Below the pieces are notes generated by a model. It was not told the origin of the DNA and did no database searches. It saw only the letters and a program-made list of their open reading frames with translations. Made by a program: the position numbers and the translations under genes. A stretch of 16,765 nt of DNA from JAVVPO01 sp036655715 (GTDB taxonomy: Bacteria > Bacillota > Clostridia > Lachnospirales > Cellulosilyticaceae), in NCBI GenBank assembly GCA_036655715.1, contig JAVVPO010000057.1, positions 1-16,765 of the forward strand. Reading direction: 5' to 3'. Of the stretch, positions 1 through 7,294 are shown in pieces. Position 1 is the stretch's first letter. Each line of letters starts with the position of its first letter.

Positions 1-2
1 AT

Positions 3-509
3 AATATCATTAACCTTACCTTTAGCTTTGGAGACGGAATGGGTATGGCCGCTTCTTCTTTAGTAGGCCGTAATCTCGGAGCTGATCGATCTGATTTATC
101 TATCATTTATGGAAAAGTATCCCAGCGCATAGCACTTATTATATCAGCTATCCTTATGGTTATTTATGTATTAGGCCGTTCTTCTTTGATTTCTCTCTTC
201 TCAGATGATGCCGCCATCATAGCACTGGGCAGTCAAATTATGATTATCGTTGCTATCGTAGCCCCATTACAGACCTCCCAAGTTATCATATCAGGTTCCT
301 TAAGAGGTGCTGGGGACACTAAATTTGTAGCTGCTTCTTCCTTTATTAGTATCTTACTCATTAGGCCTGTTATTACATGGCTATTTTGCTATCCTCTAGG
401 TCTTGGCCTAATGGGTGCATGGATCTCACTTTTAATAGACCAAGCGATACGCCTCGGCCTTAATATTGCAAGATTCTCTAGTGGTAAATGGATTAATATA
501 AAGTTATAA
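3..509 (+). CDS. MATE-family efflux transporter, C-terminal part (5' truncated by window edge)
   Basis: The reading frame is open from the window edge (frame of base 3) to a TAA stop at 507-509, so the start lies outside the window. The visible 168 or so residues hold a MATE-like segment GMAASSLVGRNLGA, then several hydrophobic membrane segments separated by the GSLRGAGDTKF loop, which is typical of the C-terminal half of MATE multidrug/sodium antiporters. MATE proteins export cationic compounds using sodium or proton gradients. The gene is convergent with arsC and the two coding ends overlap by 6 bases. No terminator hairpin is visible between them. The substrate cannot be told. Family assignment is firm, but only the C-terminal part is seen. 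Confidence 0.85.
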   Translation, partial: NIINLTFSFGDGMGMAASSLVGRNLGADRSDLSIIYGKVSQRIALIISAILMVIYVLGRSSLISLFSDDAAIIALGSQIMIIVAIVAPLQTSQVIISGSLRGAGDTKFVAASSFISILLIRPVITWLFCYPLGLGLMGAWISLLIDQAIRLGLNIARFSSGKWINIKL

Positions 510-911
510 AATACCTTTGTTAATCCTATTTTTAAGTTCTATAATCTTCTCTTCTATCGACTTAGCCGTTTTTACAAACTCTTCATCTACCTTACCAGAT
601 GGATCCTCTAATCCCCAGTCTTCTCTGTGGTTACATGGCAAATTAGGACATTGCACATTACATCCCATAGTAATCACAACATCTACCTCTGGAATATCTG
701 CTATAAGCTTACTGTACTGTGTTTCGTTCATATCTATACCATGTAGTTCTTTCATAATTCTTACAGCATCTTGGTTAATCTGTGGTCTTACTTCCGTCCC
801 TGCTGAATATGATTCAAATACATCACTTCCTAGTGACTTGCCTAAAGCTTCTGCCATCTGAGACCTACATGAGTTGTGCACACATACAAAAGCTACCTTT
901 ACTTTATTCAT
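504..911 (-). CDS. arsC: Arsenate reductase ArsC, thioredoxin-coupled (low-MW phosphatase fold)
   Basis: The 135-residue protein reduces arsenate to arsenite in the cytoplasm. It opens with a phosphatase-type P-loop, VCVHNSCRSQ, with the nucleophile Cys10 and Arg16 (CX5R). The redox cysteines are Cys84 and Cys88 in MGCNVQCPNLPC, with a further Cys93. The catalytic Asp lies in the WGLEDPSGK stretch (Asp103). This is the family of Bacillus subtilis/pI258 ArsC, recycled by thioredoxin, and not the glutaredoxin-type E. coli enzyme. The ATG overlaps the end of arsR by 8 bases and is preceded by AAGGAGA, so translation is probably coupled to arsR. No arsB or acr3 permease gene is adjacent, so arsenite export must be encoded elsewhere or be done by another transporter. 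Confidence 0.93.
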   Translation of the reverse strand: MNKVKVAFVCVHNSCRSQMAEALGKSLGSDVFESYSAGTEVRPQINQDAVRIMKELHGIDMNETQYSKLIADIPEVDVVITMGCNVQCPNLPCNHREDWGLEDPSGKVDEEFVKTAKSIEEKIIELKNRINKGIL

Positions 912-1221
912 TCTGACTCTCCTTCTTGCAAATACATTGTGTCTTATTTGATAAAATATGATTTATAAAATCTTTAAGTTCCACTACTTTTTCTTCATTA
1001 AGTTGATACTTCATCCATACACCATCTTTTCTAGCATGGACTAACTCACAGCCTGTTAACATCTTCATATGATAGGATAAAGTTGGCTGCGTAATATTAA
1101 GCTCTTCAAGTATATTGCACGCACATAGCTCACCACAGGAAAGCATATCTATAATTTTAAGTCTCGTTTCATCTGAGAACACTTTAAACATAGGTGCATA
1201 TTCATTATAACTATATTTCAT
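904..1221 (-). CDS. arsR: ArsR/SmtB-family arsenic-responsive repressor
   Basis: This 105-residue winged-helix repressor carries the ArsR metal box ELCACN (Cys33, Cys35; compare ELCVCD of E. coli ArsR), followed by the recognition helix region TQPTLSYHMKML and the wing. Cys29 precedes the box and Cys96/Cys98 lie near the C-terminus, so extra thiol ligands are possible. The frame is open to 1308, but the ATG at 1221 is the real start: GAGGAGGAA stands just before it, and the promoter (1265-1293) and palindromic operator (1239-1260) lie inside the longer reading frame. ArsR would bind the operator and release it on binding As(III)/Sb(III), controlling itself and arsC. Confidence 0.92.
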   Translation of the reverse strand: MKYSYNEYAPMFKVFSDETRLKIIDMLSCGELCACNILEELNITQPTLSYHMKMLTGCELVHARKDGVWMKYQLNEEKVVELKDFINHILSNKTQCICKKESQNE

Positions 1222-1238
1222 ATTCTTCCTCCTCGTGG

Positions 1239-1260
1239 TATATAGATTATTATCTATATA
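1239..1260 (-). promoter_or_regulatory. Palindromic operator of arsRC
   Basis: A 22-bp palindrome with arms TATATAGAT / ATCTATATA and a 4-base centre with one mismatched pair. It lies directly downstream of the arsR -10 box and covers the expected transcription start. The position fits autorepression by ArsR. Binding is inferred, since ArsR operators vary between species. Confidence 0.6.
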
Positions 1261-1264
1261 TCTT

Positions 1265-1293
1265 ATATTAGGCAATTCATGGATAACTGTCAA
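1265..1293 (-). promoter_or_regulatory. Sigma-A promoter of arsRC
   Basis: On the minus strand the -35 box is TTGACA (1288-1293, a perfect match), the spacer is 17 bases, and the -10 box is TAATAT (1265-1270). It lies in the 3' spacer after the MFS gene and shows that arsRC has its own start. Confidence 0.75.
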
Positions 1294-1314
1294 TATCTCT
1301 CTTTGCAATTTCCT

Positions 1315-2754
1315 CTACATAACTTTTCCATCTTGATTACTTACCTTGATTCGTTCACTCTCTACAAACACCTTTATGTATCCTACCGTTATCAAGATCA
1401 TCAGGAACCCTATGACATTCAGTACTTGTTGTGCATATATGGGTCTCCCCCATAATTCAAGCGGATTATGCTGAAGATAATTCAAAATTCTGCCTCCCAC
1501 ACAAGATACTCCAAACCCATAAACTCCCGATAAAGAAGAAAGTATCGTAAGCTGAATAACTCTTTTATCCTTATCCAAAAACTCTAACTGTAGCCCAAAT
1601 AACCCAGGGCCAATAAATGTCCATCCTAGTGCAGCAAAGCTAGTTCCTATCATCGTCATCACATAGGCATTCCCCGGCACTGTAAAGGCTGTCATTAAAT
1701 AGCTTACCCCCAAAGCAAACATCACATATTTCAAAATCTTTGCCATCCCATATCTATCTGCCATCTTACCAATTTTAGGTGTCAGATAAATACGTACTAA
1801 ATTGGACAAAAAGCCTATTACCATAATAAAAGTATATGGCAATGCCAGTTCCTTAATCTGATAACTGGCATTAAATGGTGATGCAATATAAAAACAAGTC
1901 ATCCATAAACAATTTAAAGTAATCATTTTTATAAAATGACTAGAACTTAATGCTTTTTTTACTTCTACCCCTAAGCTCTCTTGCTTACAGGATTTTTCTT
2001 GTTCTTTCATAGGCTTTGAAAGCCTTCCATGCATTTCTTTTCCTTCCCCATTAACATAAGCCACTCTAGGCTCTTTCATCAAAGAAAGACAAACGACATT
2101 AATCATTACAAGAATCAATATAATCATTCCGATTAGGCAAAATCCAATGACTATGTCTGTTCGTTTAAAATAATCAAGAAGCATTCCCCCACCTAGCATT
2201 ACAGTTGCTACCATGGCTACTACTACACTATCTTTAATCGAAAGATATCTTCCTCTTAACCGCCCTGGCACCAAACTAGCAATCCAGTCTTGAGTAGCTG
2301 GTGTGCCTATCTGTATACACCCTTGGGCTATACAATAAAAAATAACTAACAAGATCACTTGCCACCTGTTGTCCACAAACAAAACAGGAACAAAATACAT
2401 AAGCACAAAGAATATTCTCTGTAACGCTGTCACACATACGAAGAATTTATACTTCTTCAGTACCCTTACATATCCCAAAGTAATAAGTTGAAATAACGCC
2501 AAAAAGCTTCCTAAAGAAATAATGACACCAATATTAGCATCCGATATCCCCACATAAGCCATGAGACTTACCAAGAAGGTACCTCCCGCTAGCTGCACAA
2601 TAGTTTGTGCACACGCATCGCTAATCGTAAAATAAATTCTGCTTTTCTTTAATTCCTCCTTATTTTCTGGTATAGCCATAAAGTATACTCTTCTTGCCCT
2701 CCCCAATACATAGTTAACTATTAGCCTTGTGTTCTCCATGTTTTTCTTAAACAT
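1315..2754 (-). CDS. MFS transporter, substrate unknown
   Basis: This 479-residue polytopic membrane protein has about 12 predicted transmembrane segments in two halves. A hydrophilic cytoplasmic loop lies near residues 228-270. An MFS-type loop motif, LVPGRLRGRYLSIKDS, follows the fourth or fifth helix of the first half, and the second half has a related KIGKMADRYG loop. The N-terminus is a charged cytoplasmic extension. The start is uncertain: ATG 2754 has only a weak AAAAGGGA upstream, and internal ATGs at 2739 and 2679 are alternatives. It ends 22 bases before the arsR promoter with no terminator between, so read-through into arsRC is possible. A role in arsenic export (as for ArsJ-type MFS proteins) cannot be shown, because there is no gapdh partner and no specific motif. 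Confidence 0.8.
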   Translation of the reverse strand: MFKKNMENTRLIVNYVLGRARRVYFMAIPENKEELKKSRIYFTISDACAQTIVQLAGGTFLVSLMAYVGISDANIGVIISLGSFLALFQLITLGYVRVLKKYKFFVCVTALQRIFFVLMYFVPVLFVDNRWQVILLVIFYCIAQGCIQIGTPATQDWIASLVPGRLRGRYLSIKDSVVVAMVATVMLGGGMLLDYFKRTDIVIGFCLIGMIILILVMINVVCLSLMKEPRVAYVNGEGKEMHGRLSKPMKEQEKSCKQESLGVEVKKALSSSHFIKMITLNCLWMTCFYIASPFNASYQIKELALPYTFIMVIGFLSNLVRIYLTPKIGKMADRYGMAKILKYVMFALGVSYLMTAFTVPGNAYVMTMIGTSFAALGWTFIGPGLFGLQLEFLDKDKRVIQLTILSSLSGVYGFGVSCVGGRILNYLQHNPLELWGRPIYAQQVLNVIGFLMILITVGYIKVFVESERIKVSNQDGKVM

Positions 2755-2994
2755 TTTTTAGTCAATTCCCTTTTCATTGAATGAGTCTTTCATTACCTGA
2801 TTATCTTATCCTATTTAAGCTGTCTTTTCCATATATTATAGTTTAATATTTAATATATTTTTATGTTGTTATTTAATGTTTTTTATATTATTATTTCTCT
2901 TTCATCACACGCTTCGTCTTTCTATTGCTATCTTTATTCCTCTTCCTAGATAGCTACTCCTCTTCATCCATTAATATCCTTATTTCTTTATTGC
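2755..2994. other. AT-rich intergenic region, no gene seen
   Basis: About 240 bases between the larC terminator and the MFS gene. The minus strand holds a TATAAT-like element near 2832-2837 that could be the -10 box of the MFS promoter, but no convincing -35 box precedes it. No conserved ORF, repeat or RNA motif is recognisable. Confidence 0.4.
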
Positions 2995-3039
2995 AAAAAA
3001 ATGATGTACAGGCCATCTTCTGGTCTGCACATCATTTTT
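2988..3039 (-). terminator. Intrinsic terminator of the larEBC transcript
   Basis: A hairpin at 2997-3039 starts at the larC stop codon. The arms are AAAAATGATGTGCAGACCA and TGGCCTGTACATCATTTTT on the minus strand (two G.U pairs) around a 5-base loop, and it runs into a stretch of seven T. The structure is long and stable with a U-tract. Confidence 0.9.
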
Positions 3040-3490
3040 AACACTCTCTTTTCATACTCTTTGCAACAGCTACTGCCTCTTGATAAATTTCATTTAAATT
3101 AAGATTTAAACTAGTTGCTACCTTCTTACAATCCTCATACTCAGGCATGTATTTTACAACTTCCTCATAGCTTGCAACCTTAATATGAATAATCTCTCCT
3201 CGTACGACAACTTCAAGAAATTCTCGGTTCATACAAGTACGCTCTACTTCATAGGCTCTAATACCTATGGTTGTGGTATGTCGTAATATTTCCTTTTTAA
3301 GGTCTTCTAATTGCTCTTGATTACAGATAACCCCAAGCTTCATAGCTGGTCTATTTTTCTTCATATAAATCGGTGTATAAAACACGTCTAAGGCACCTTT
3401 TTCTAGTAGCCTTTCCATAGCATATCCTGCCATTTCACCTGTCATATCATCAATATTGGCTTCTATAACCCACGCTTTATCTAAAAGAGT
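3038..3490 (-). CDS. larC: LarC C-terminal half (LarC2 frame), reached by -1 frameshift from LarC1
   Basis: This is the C-terminal part of the nickel insertase LarC in the -1 frame relative to the upstream part. Reading from the A9 run gives TLLDKAWVIEANIDDMTGE and then the LarC2 domain up to KSMKREC. The EANIDDMTGE stretch is a conserved LarC feature and lies upstream of the first in-frame ATG (3445), so independent initiation at 3445 would cut off conserved sequence. No ribosome binding site stands well placed for 3445. Fusion through a -1 shift gives about 446 residues in total (counting the masked stretch), close to the family size. In L. plantarum LarC1 alone and the full LarC product are both made by such a shift. 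Confidence 0.88.
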   Translation of the reverse strand, partial: TLLDKAWVIEANIDDMTGEMAGYAMERLLEKGALDVFYTPIYMKKNRPAMKLGVICNQEQLEDLKKEILRHTTTIGIRAYEVERTCMNREFLEVVVRGEIIHIKVASYEEVVKYMPEYEDCKKVATSLNLNLNEIYQEAVAVAKSMKREC

Positions 3491-3499
3491 TTTTTTTTA
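3481..3499 (-). promoter_or_regulatory. Programmed -1 frameshift site in larC (A9 slippery run)
   Basis: In the mRNA the zero frame reads ACT AAA AAA AAA CTC TTT TAG. The -1 frame has its own stop (TAA, 3499-3497) just before the run and is open after it. The shift can therefore only happen between 3496 and the TAG, a window of about 18 bases centred on A9, which contains the classic A_AAA_AAA heptamer. No strong downstream hairpin or upstream Shine-Dalgarno-like stimulator stands out. A one-base homopolymer undercall in the assembly (A10 for A9) would give the same picture. Confidence 0.75.
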
Positions 3500-4377
3500 G
3501 TTTCTACTAACATCATTCTTAGCATATTAGCTATTTTCATATCTCTTTTTCCACAACCATATCCTACAGCTACTACAGTTCCTTCTTCTAAAGGATGGAA
3601 CTCCTCAGCGAGAGTTGCTACAATAGCAGCTCCTGTTGGTGTAACCATTTCTTTTTCTATACCTTTGCTATAGAAAGGTACTTTTCCTTCTCTAAGGATT
3701 TCCAAAGTTGCAGGTGCTGGAATAGGTATGATGCCATGTTGGCATTTAATCGTTCCAATACCTGTATGTAATGGACTAGCTACAACTTTATCCACATCTA
3801 GCTTACAAAAACAGATAGCTGTCCCCACAATATCCACAATTGAATCTACAGCCCCTACTTCGTGGAAATGTACTTCATCTATTTCTTTCCCATGAATTTT
3901 AGCTTCTGCTTTAGCTACATTATAAAAGATTTCTTTACTAAGCTCTTTTACTTTTTTATCAAGTGTACTATTATCTATCATTACTTTTATCGCTTTAAAG
4001 TTTCTATGATCATGACTATGCTCATGCCCCTCATGGGAATGTCCATGTTCATGCTTATGATGGTGNNNNNNNNNNNNNNNNNNNNNNNNNNNNNNNNNNN
4101 NNNNNNNNNNNNNNNNNNNNNNNNNNNNNNNNNNNNNNNNNNNNNNNNNNNNNNNNNNNNNNNNNTCGTGCTCTTCCTCTTCATGAAGAATCACATCCAC
4201 ATCTGTTCCCATTATGCCATTTTTGGCTTTTTTACTTACTTCTATTGTATAACCACCTAAATTTAACTTTTTTAATTCACTCGTAAGATAATCCGCATCT
4301 ATCCCTAAATCTATAAACGCACCTAATGTCATATCTCCACTTATTCCAGAAAAACAATCTAAATATAACGTTTTCAT
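3481..4377 (-). CDS. larC: LarC N-terminal part (LarC1): nickel-pincer cofactor cyclometallase
   Basis: LarC inserts nickel into the thiolated pyridinium mononucleotide precursor in a CTP-dependent cyclometallation, the last step of NPN synthesis. The N-terminus LYLDCFSGISGDMTLGAFIDLG is the family hallmark. A His-rich, acidic segment (residues about 66-125, HEEEEH to HSHDH) is typical of LarC and plausibly binds nickel; it is interrupted by the N run at 4066-4165. Further conserved pieces are VHFHEVGAVDSIVDIVG, PAPATLEILREG and ELVTPTGAAI-like EMVTPTGAAIV. The frame ends at TAG 3481-3483 just after an A9 run. The start overlaps the larB stop by 4 bases (ATGA), so translation is coupled. Reading frame is the same on both sides of the N run. 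Confidence 0.93.
   Translation of the reverse strand: MKTLYLDCFSGISGDMTLGAFIDLGIDADYLTSELKKLNLGGYTIEVSKKAKNGIMGTDVDVILHEEEEHXXXXXXXXXXXXXXXXXXXXXXXXXXXXXXXXXXHHHKHEHGHSHEGHEHSHDHRNFKAIKVMIDNSTLDKKVKELSKEIFYNVAKAEAKIHGKEIDEVHFHEVGAVDSIVDIVGTAICFCKLDVDKVVASPLHTGIGTIKCQHGIIPIPAPATLEILREGKVPFYSKGIEKEMVTPTGAAIVATLAEEFHPLEEGTVVAVGYGCGKRDMKIANMLRMMLVETKKKLF
4066..4165. other. Run of 100 N inside larC
   Basis: An undetermined stretch within the His-rich segment of LarC. The reading frame matches on both sides if the length is taken at face value. Confidence 0.99.
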
Positions 4378-5141
4378 CTTACATCCTCCTTATTGAGTCT
4401 ATTCATCATACTTGCACTATATCCTGCACCAAATCCATTATCTATGTTTACTACAGTAATCCCACTTGCACAGCTATTTAGCATACAAAGAAGTGCTGAT
4501 AATCCGCCAAAGTTAGCTCCATACCCCACACTTGTAGGCACTGCTATAACTGGTTTATCCACTAGACCACCAACTACACTAGCCAATGCCCCTTCCATAC
4601 CCGCAACAGCAATAATGATATTAGCTTCTTGAAGTATTTTAGTATTTGAAAGTAATCTATGTATACCCGCTACACCTACATCATAAAGTCGCTCTACTGT
4701 ATTGCCTAACGTTTCCGCTGTTATAGCCGCCTCTTCTGCTACAGGTATATCCGCAGTTCCCCCTGTCACTACTACTATCTTTTCTTTAGTCCTAGCTATC
4801 TCAGTTCTCTTTACCACTACAATACGAGCCAAATCATGGTATACAGCTTCACTTGTTACTTCCTGTATCGCTTCATAAACTTCTCTACTAGCTCTAGTAC
4901 AAAGTATGTTCTTATGATTTGTCTCCAGCATATGAGTAACTATTCCCTGAATATGTGATATTGCTTTCCCTTCACAATAAATCACTTCAGGATATCCATT
5001 TCTGAGCGCTCTATGATGATCAATCTTGGCATAACCAAGTTCGCTATACTCCAGTTGTTTGAGTTTATCTACTGCTGAATGGATATCAACCTCTCCTGCT
5101 TTTACATCTTCTAGAAATTTAGTTAGCTCTGCCTTATTCAC
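4374..5141 (-). CDS. larB: LarB: NaAD carboxylase/hydrolase of NPN cofactor synthesis
   Basis: LarB carboxylates the pyridinium ring of nicotinic acid adenine dinucleotide and releases AMP, giving pyridinium-3,5-biscarboxylic acid mononucleotide, the first NPN step. The 255-residue protein has the family N-terminus (about 1-100, with DHHRALRNGYPEVIYCEGK) and a PurE-like AIR-carboxylase domain (about 118-250). That domain includes VVTGGTADIPVAEEAA, VAGMEGALASVVGGL and PTSVGYGANFGGLSALL, followed by NSCASGITVVNIDNGFGAG. The start codon is GTG (5139-5141) with AGGAGAG 7 bases upstream inside the last codons of larE. The gene lies 4 bases after larE and overlaps larC by 4, which indicates tight coupling. 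Confidence 0.95.
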   Translation of the reverse strand: MNKAELTKFLEDVKAGEVDIHSAVDKLKQLEYSELGYAKIDHHRALRNGYPEVIYCEGKAISHIQGIVTHMLETNHKNILCTRASREVYEAIQEVTSEAVYHDLARIVVVKRTEIARTKEKIVVVTGGTADIPVAEEAAITAETLGNTVERLYDVGVAGIHRLLSNTKILQEANIIIAVAGMEGALASVVGGLVDKPVIAVPTSVGYGANFGGLSALLCMLNSCASGITVVNIDNGFGAGYSASMMNRLNKEDVR

Positions 5142-5145
5142 TCTA

Positions 5146-5955
5146 TCACTCTCCTAGTTTTAATGCTTCATTCATGCTGCCCATACGATAGCCCTTTAAG
5201 TCCACTGCCACACTTATAAATCCAATTTCCTTAAACACATCTACTATTTCATCAGCCTGCTCTATCACCCTAAGTATCTCTTCTTTTGGTACTTCTATCT
5301 TTGCTAAGTCATCATAATACCTTACACGCAAATGTCTAAAACCATTAGTCATCAAGTATTCTTCTGCTCTTTCTATTTTATCCAGCTTATCCACTGTAAT
5401 CTCATTCCCATAAGGCACCCTAGATGCCAAACAAGCCATAGCAGGTTTATCCCAAGTTACTAAATCATTTACTTTAGATAACTCCCTAATATCTTGCTTA
5501 GTCATTCCAGCTATCTTAAGAGGACTCACCACACCAAGTTCCTTAATTGCTCTCATGCCAGGTCTATAGTCACCCTCATCATCTAGATTACTCCCATCAG
5601 CCACATACTCCATACCATGCTCAAGGGCTATCTCCTTAATCTTTGTAAAAATCCCCTTCTTACAGAAATAACATCGCTCCTTACCATTCTCCGCAAATTC
5701 AGGAACCTCATACTCATTCGCAGGTATCACGATATGCTTCACACCAATACGCTTAGCAAAATCAAAAGCTTCCCTCTGCTCACGCTGTGGACACATGGAA
5801 GAAGACACAGTAATCGCTATAACCTTATCACCCAACACCTTCTTACACACATCCAACAAATAAGTACTATCCACACCACCCGAAAAAGCGATACACAGAC
5901 TACCCATCTCTGTTAAATACTCCTGCAATCTTTTATATTTATTATCTATTTCCAT
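5146..5955 (-). CDS. larE: LarE: ATP-dependent sulfur transferase of NPN cofactor synthesis
   Basis: LarE adenylates the carboxylates of the LarB product and replaces them by thiocarboxylates. The 269-residue protein has the PP-loop SGGVDS (25-30) and the conserved DGSNLDDEGDYRPG (120-133) and KPAMACLASRVPYG (170-183) stretches. By context Cys175 corresponds to the sacrificial Cys176 of L. plantarum LarE. The protein also has an ERCYFCKK pair (Cys95, Cys98). Three such cysteines resemble LarE proteins that carry an iron-sulfur cluster and recycle sulfur, but this is an inference. The ATG is preceded by GAGGTG. It is the first gene of the larE-larB-larC series, placed after a terminator, so it probably has its own promoter. 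Confidence 0.95.
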   Translation of the reverse strand: MEIDNKYKRLQEYLTEMGSLCIAFSGGVDSTYLLDVCKKVLGDKVIAITVSSSMCPQREQREAFDFAKRIGVKHIVIPANEYEVPEFAENGKERCYFCKKGIFTKIKEIALEHGMEYVADGSNLDDEGDYRPGMRAIKELGVVSPLKIAGMTKQDIRELSKVNDLVTWDKPAMACLASRVPYGNEITVDKLDKIERAEEYLMTNGFRHLRVRYYDDLAKIEVPKEEILRVIEQADEIVDVFKEIGFISVAVDLKGYRMGSMNEALKLGE

Positions 5956-6020
5956 CTATCTACACCTCACTCTTTAAGCTTTATTTTAAAATTATACTAC
6001 ATATTAAAACTATATTATAT
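5956..6020. other. larE upstream region with possible weak promoter
   Basis: On the minus strand two TATAAT sequences occur shortly after the aldolase terminator (about 6012-6017 and 5992-5997). Neither has a good -35 box at 16-18 bases. A promoter for larEBC is expected here but not proven. No LacI-type operator copy is present. Confidence 0.3.
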
Positions 6021-6056
6021 AAAAAATGGCAAAGAGCCCCTTAAAGACCCCCTACC
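6021..6056 (-). terminator. Intrinsic terminator after the aldolase gene
   Basis: The minus-strand RNA GGTAGGGGGUCU / GGGGCUCUUUGCC folds into a 12-pair stem with a UUAAG loop. About half of the pairs are G.U, so it works in this direction only. It is followed by AUUUUUUAU. A weaker hairpin (TTAGCC / GGCTAG, 6098-6118) lies just after the stop codon. Together they separate the LarA cassette from larEBC. Confidence 0.65.
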
Positions 6057-6118
6057 AACTCTATCTTTCTTTTTTCTTTCAGGTTTGTTTAAAATAGCTA
6101 GCCTAGGCTGAGGGCTAA

Positions 6119-7270
6119 CTAACCCCTCTTATATCTCTCAGCCATCTGATCAAGTGTTACCATCTCAACCTTTGGCGCATACCCTACAGAACCAAACTGA
6201 ACGATTAAGCTACCAACAACTTCCTTAACTCCTCTTTCAACACAGCTTACGATATCTGCTACATCTTGATGAGCTATTGTACCATTCATTACTGTATCCA
6301 TGATTGGTGGAAGGAATACTCTAGGGTCAAATTGATTTTTCTTAGCTTCTAAAATATCGTAGATAGCTCCTACATATTCGCTCTGTCTCTTATCTGGGTA
6401 GTTGTAGAAGTATTCTTTCATATTTCTTGTTACCGCAAGACGAATATCTGTATCTACGTTGATTTTAGAAATACCACATGGAATAACTGATTTTAATTCA
6501 TTGATAGAAATCCCATGAGCATTTCTGATATCTCCGCCCATAGCATTTATTTCTTCTACTATGTATTGCGGTACTGTTGAAGAACCATGTGATACTAATG
6601 CACCGAAGATGCCTTCATGTCTTAAGTTTTCCATACTTGCAATAGCAATTTCTTTTCTTAACTTAACATCTTTACCTTTTACAGCTCCGTGCATTGTTCC
6701 GTAAGAAATAGCTAAACAATCTACACCAGTTTTTCTGAAGAATTCTACTACCTTCATCGGGTTAGTATATGTAGATTTTTCTGAGAATACATTGTCCTCG
6801 ATACCTGCAAGTACACCAAGTTCTCCCTCTACACTTACTCCTCTTTCATGTGCGTATTTTACTACTTCACGTGTTAATTCTACGTTTTGGTCGAATTCTA
6901 AGTGTGAACCATCAATCATAACTGATGTATAACCGCTATCAATTGCAGCTTTTACTGAATCAAAATCTTTACCATGATCTAAGTGAAGTACGATAGGTAT
7001 TGGAGAGTTTTCTCCATATTTACGTACTGCTTCAGCAATTTTCTTTGCTCCGATTTTCTTATCTTCAAGTGTTGCATTAAGGAAATCTGTATTGCCTCCC
7101 ATGAATCCATTTGCAAGGTCAGCTCCTTGTAAAATAGCTGCTGATCTAAACATTTCATGAATTTCTATAACCGCTTTCGCTTGATGTACTGCATTAACAT
7201 TGAATGCCCCATGAGCAAATCCGTATTTTTGGCTTGTTTCTAATAATGGTTTTAAAGGTACTAATGGCAT
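6119..7270 (-). CDS. Class II (zinc-dependent) fructose/tagatose-bisphosphate-type aldolase
   Basis: This cytoplasmic aldolase cleaves a ketose bisphosphate to DHAP and an aldehyde. The substrate here is not certain. Family motifs in order are GAFNVN (21-26), HLDHGKD with catalytic Asp98 and zinc ligand His99, VMIDGSH (117-123), VEGELG (147-152), AISYGTMHGA with His194, LVSHGSSTVP with His228, and KINVDTDIR (269-277). At 383 residues it is longer than the usual 285-360. The phosphate loop reads HGSST where fructose-bisphosphate aldolases have HGGSG or HGGTG, and the helix after NVDTDIR is followed by a long C-terminal extension. It is the last gene of the kinase-TIM-LarA-aldolase operon, 24 bases after the larA homologue, with RBS GAGGAG. 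A role with a sugar other than fructose 1,6-bisphosphate is quite possible. Confidence 0.9.
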   Translation of the reverse strand: MPLVPLKPLLETSQKYGFAHGAFNVNAVHQAKAVIEIHEMFRSAAILQGADLANGFMGGNTDFLNATLEDKKIGAKKIAEAVRKYGENSPIPIVLHLDHGKDFDSVKAAIDSGYTSVMIDGSHLEFDQNVELTREVVKYAHERGVSVEGELGVLAGIEDNVFSEKSTYTNPMKVVEFFRKTGVDCLAISYGTMHGAVKGKDVKLRKEIAIASMENLRHEGIFGALVSHGSSTVPQYIVEEINAMGGDIRNAHGISINELKSVIPCGISKINVDTDIRLAVTRNMKEYFYNYPDKRQSEYVGAIYDILEAKKNQFDPRVFLPPIMDTVMNGTIAHQDVADIVSCVERGVKEVVGSLIVQFGSVGYAPKVEMVTLDQMAERYKRG

Positions 7271-7294
7271 AATTCATTCTCCTCTTATTTTGTA

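Noticed and set aside
517..861. 114-residue plus-strand open frame opposite arsC
   Set aside because: It mirrors arsC codons; arsC has clear catalytic motifs.
904..1308. Longer ArsR start at 1308
   Set aside because: The promoter and operator lie within this extension, and the strong RBS is at the ATG 1221.
3038..3445. LarC2 as an independently started gene
   Set aside because: Starting at 3445 would lose the conserved EANIDD sequence and no good RBS is present; frameshift fusion explains the data better.
4021..4200. Tandem repeat or CRISPR-like array in the CAT/GTG-rich stretch near the N run
   Set aside because: The repeated look comes from His/Glu/Gly codons of the LarC metal-binding segment; there are no regular spacers.
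6094..6105. Palindrome AGCCTAGGCT after the aldolase gene as an operator
   Set aside because: It is short, partly overlaps a weak stop-codon hairpin, and does not resemble the LacI operator motif of this region.
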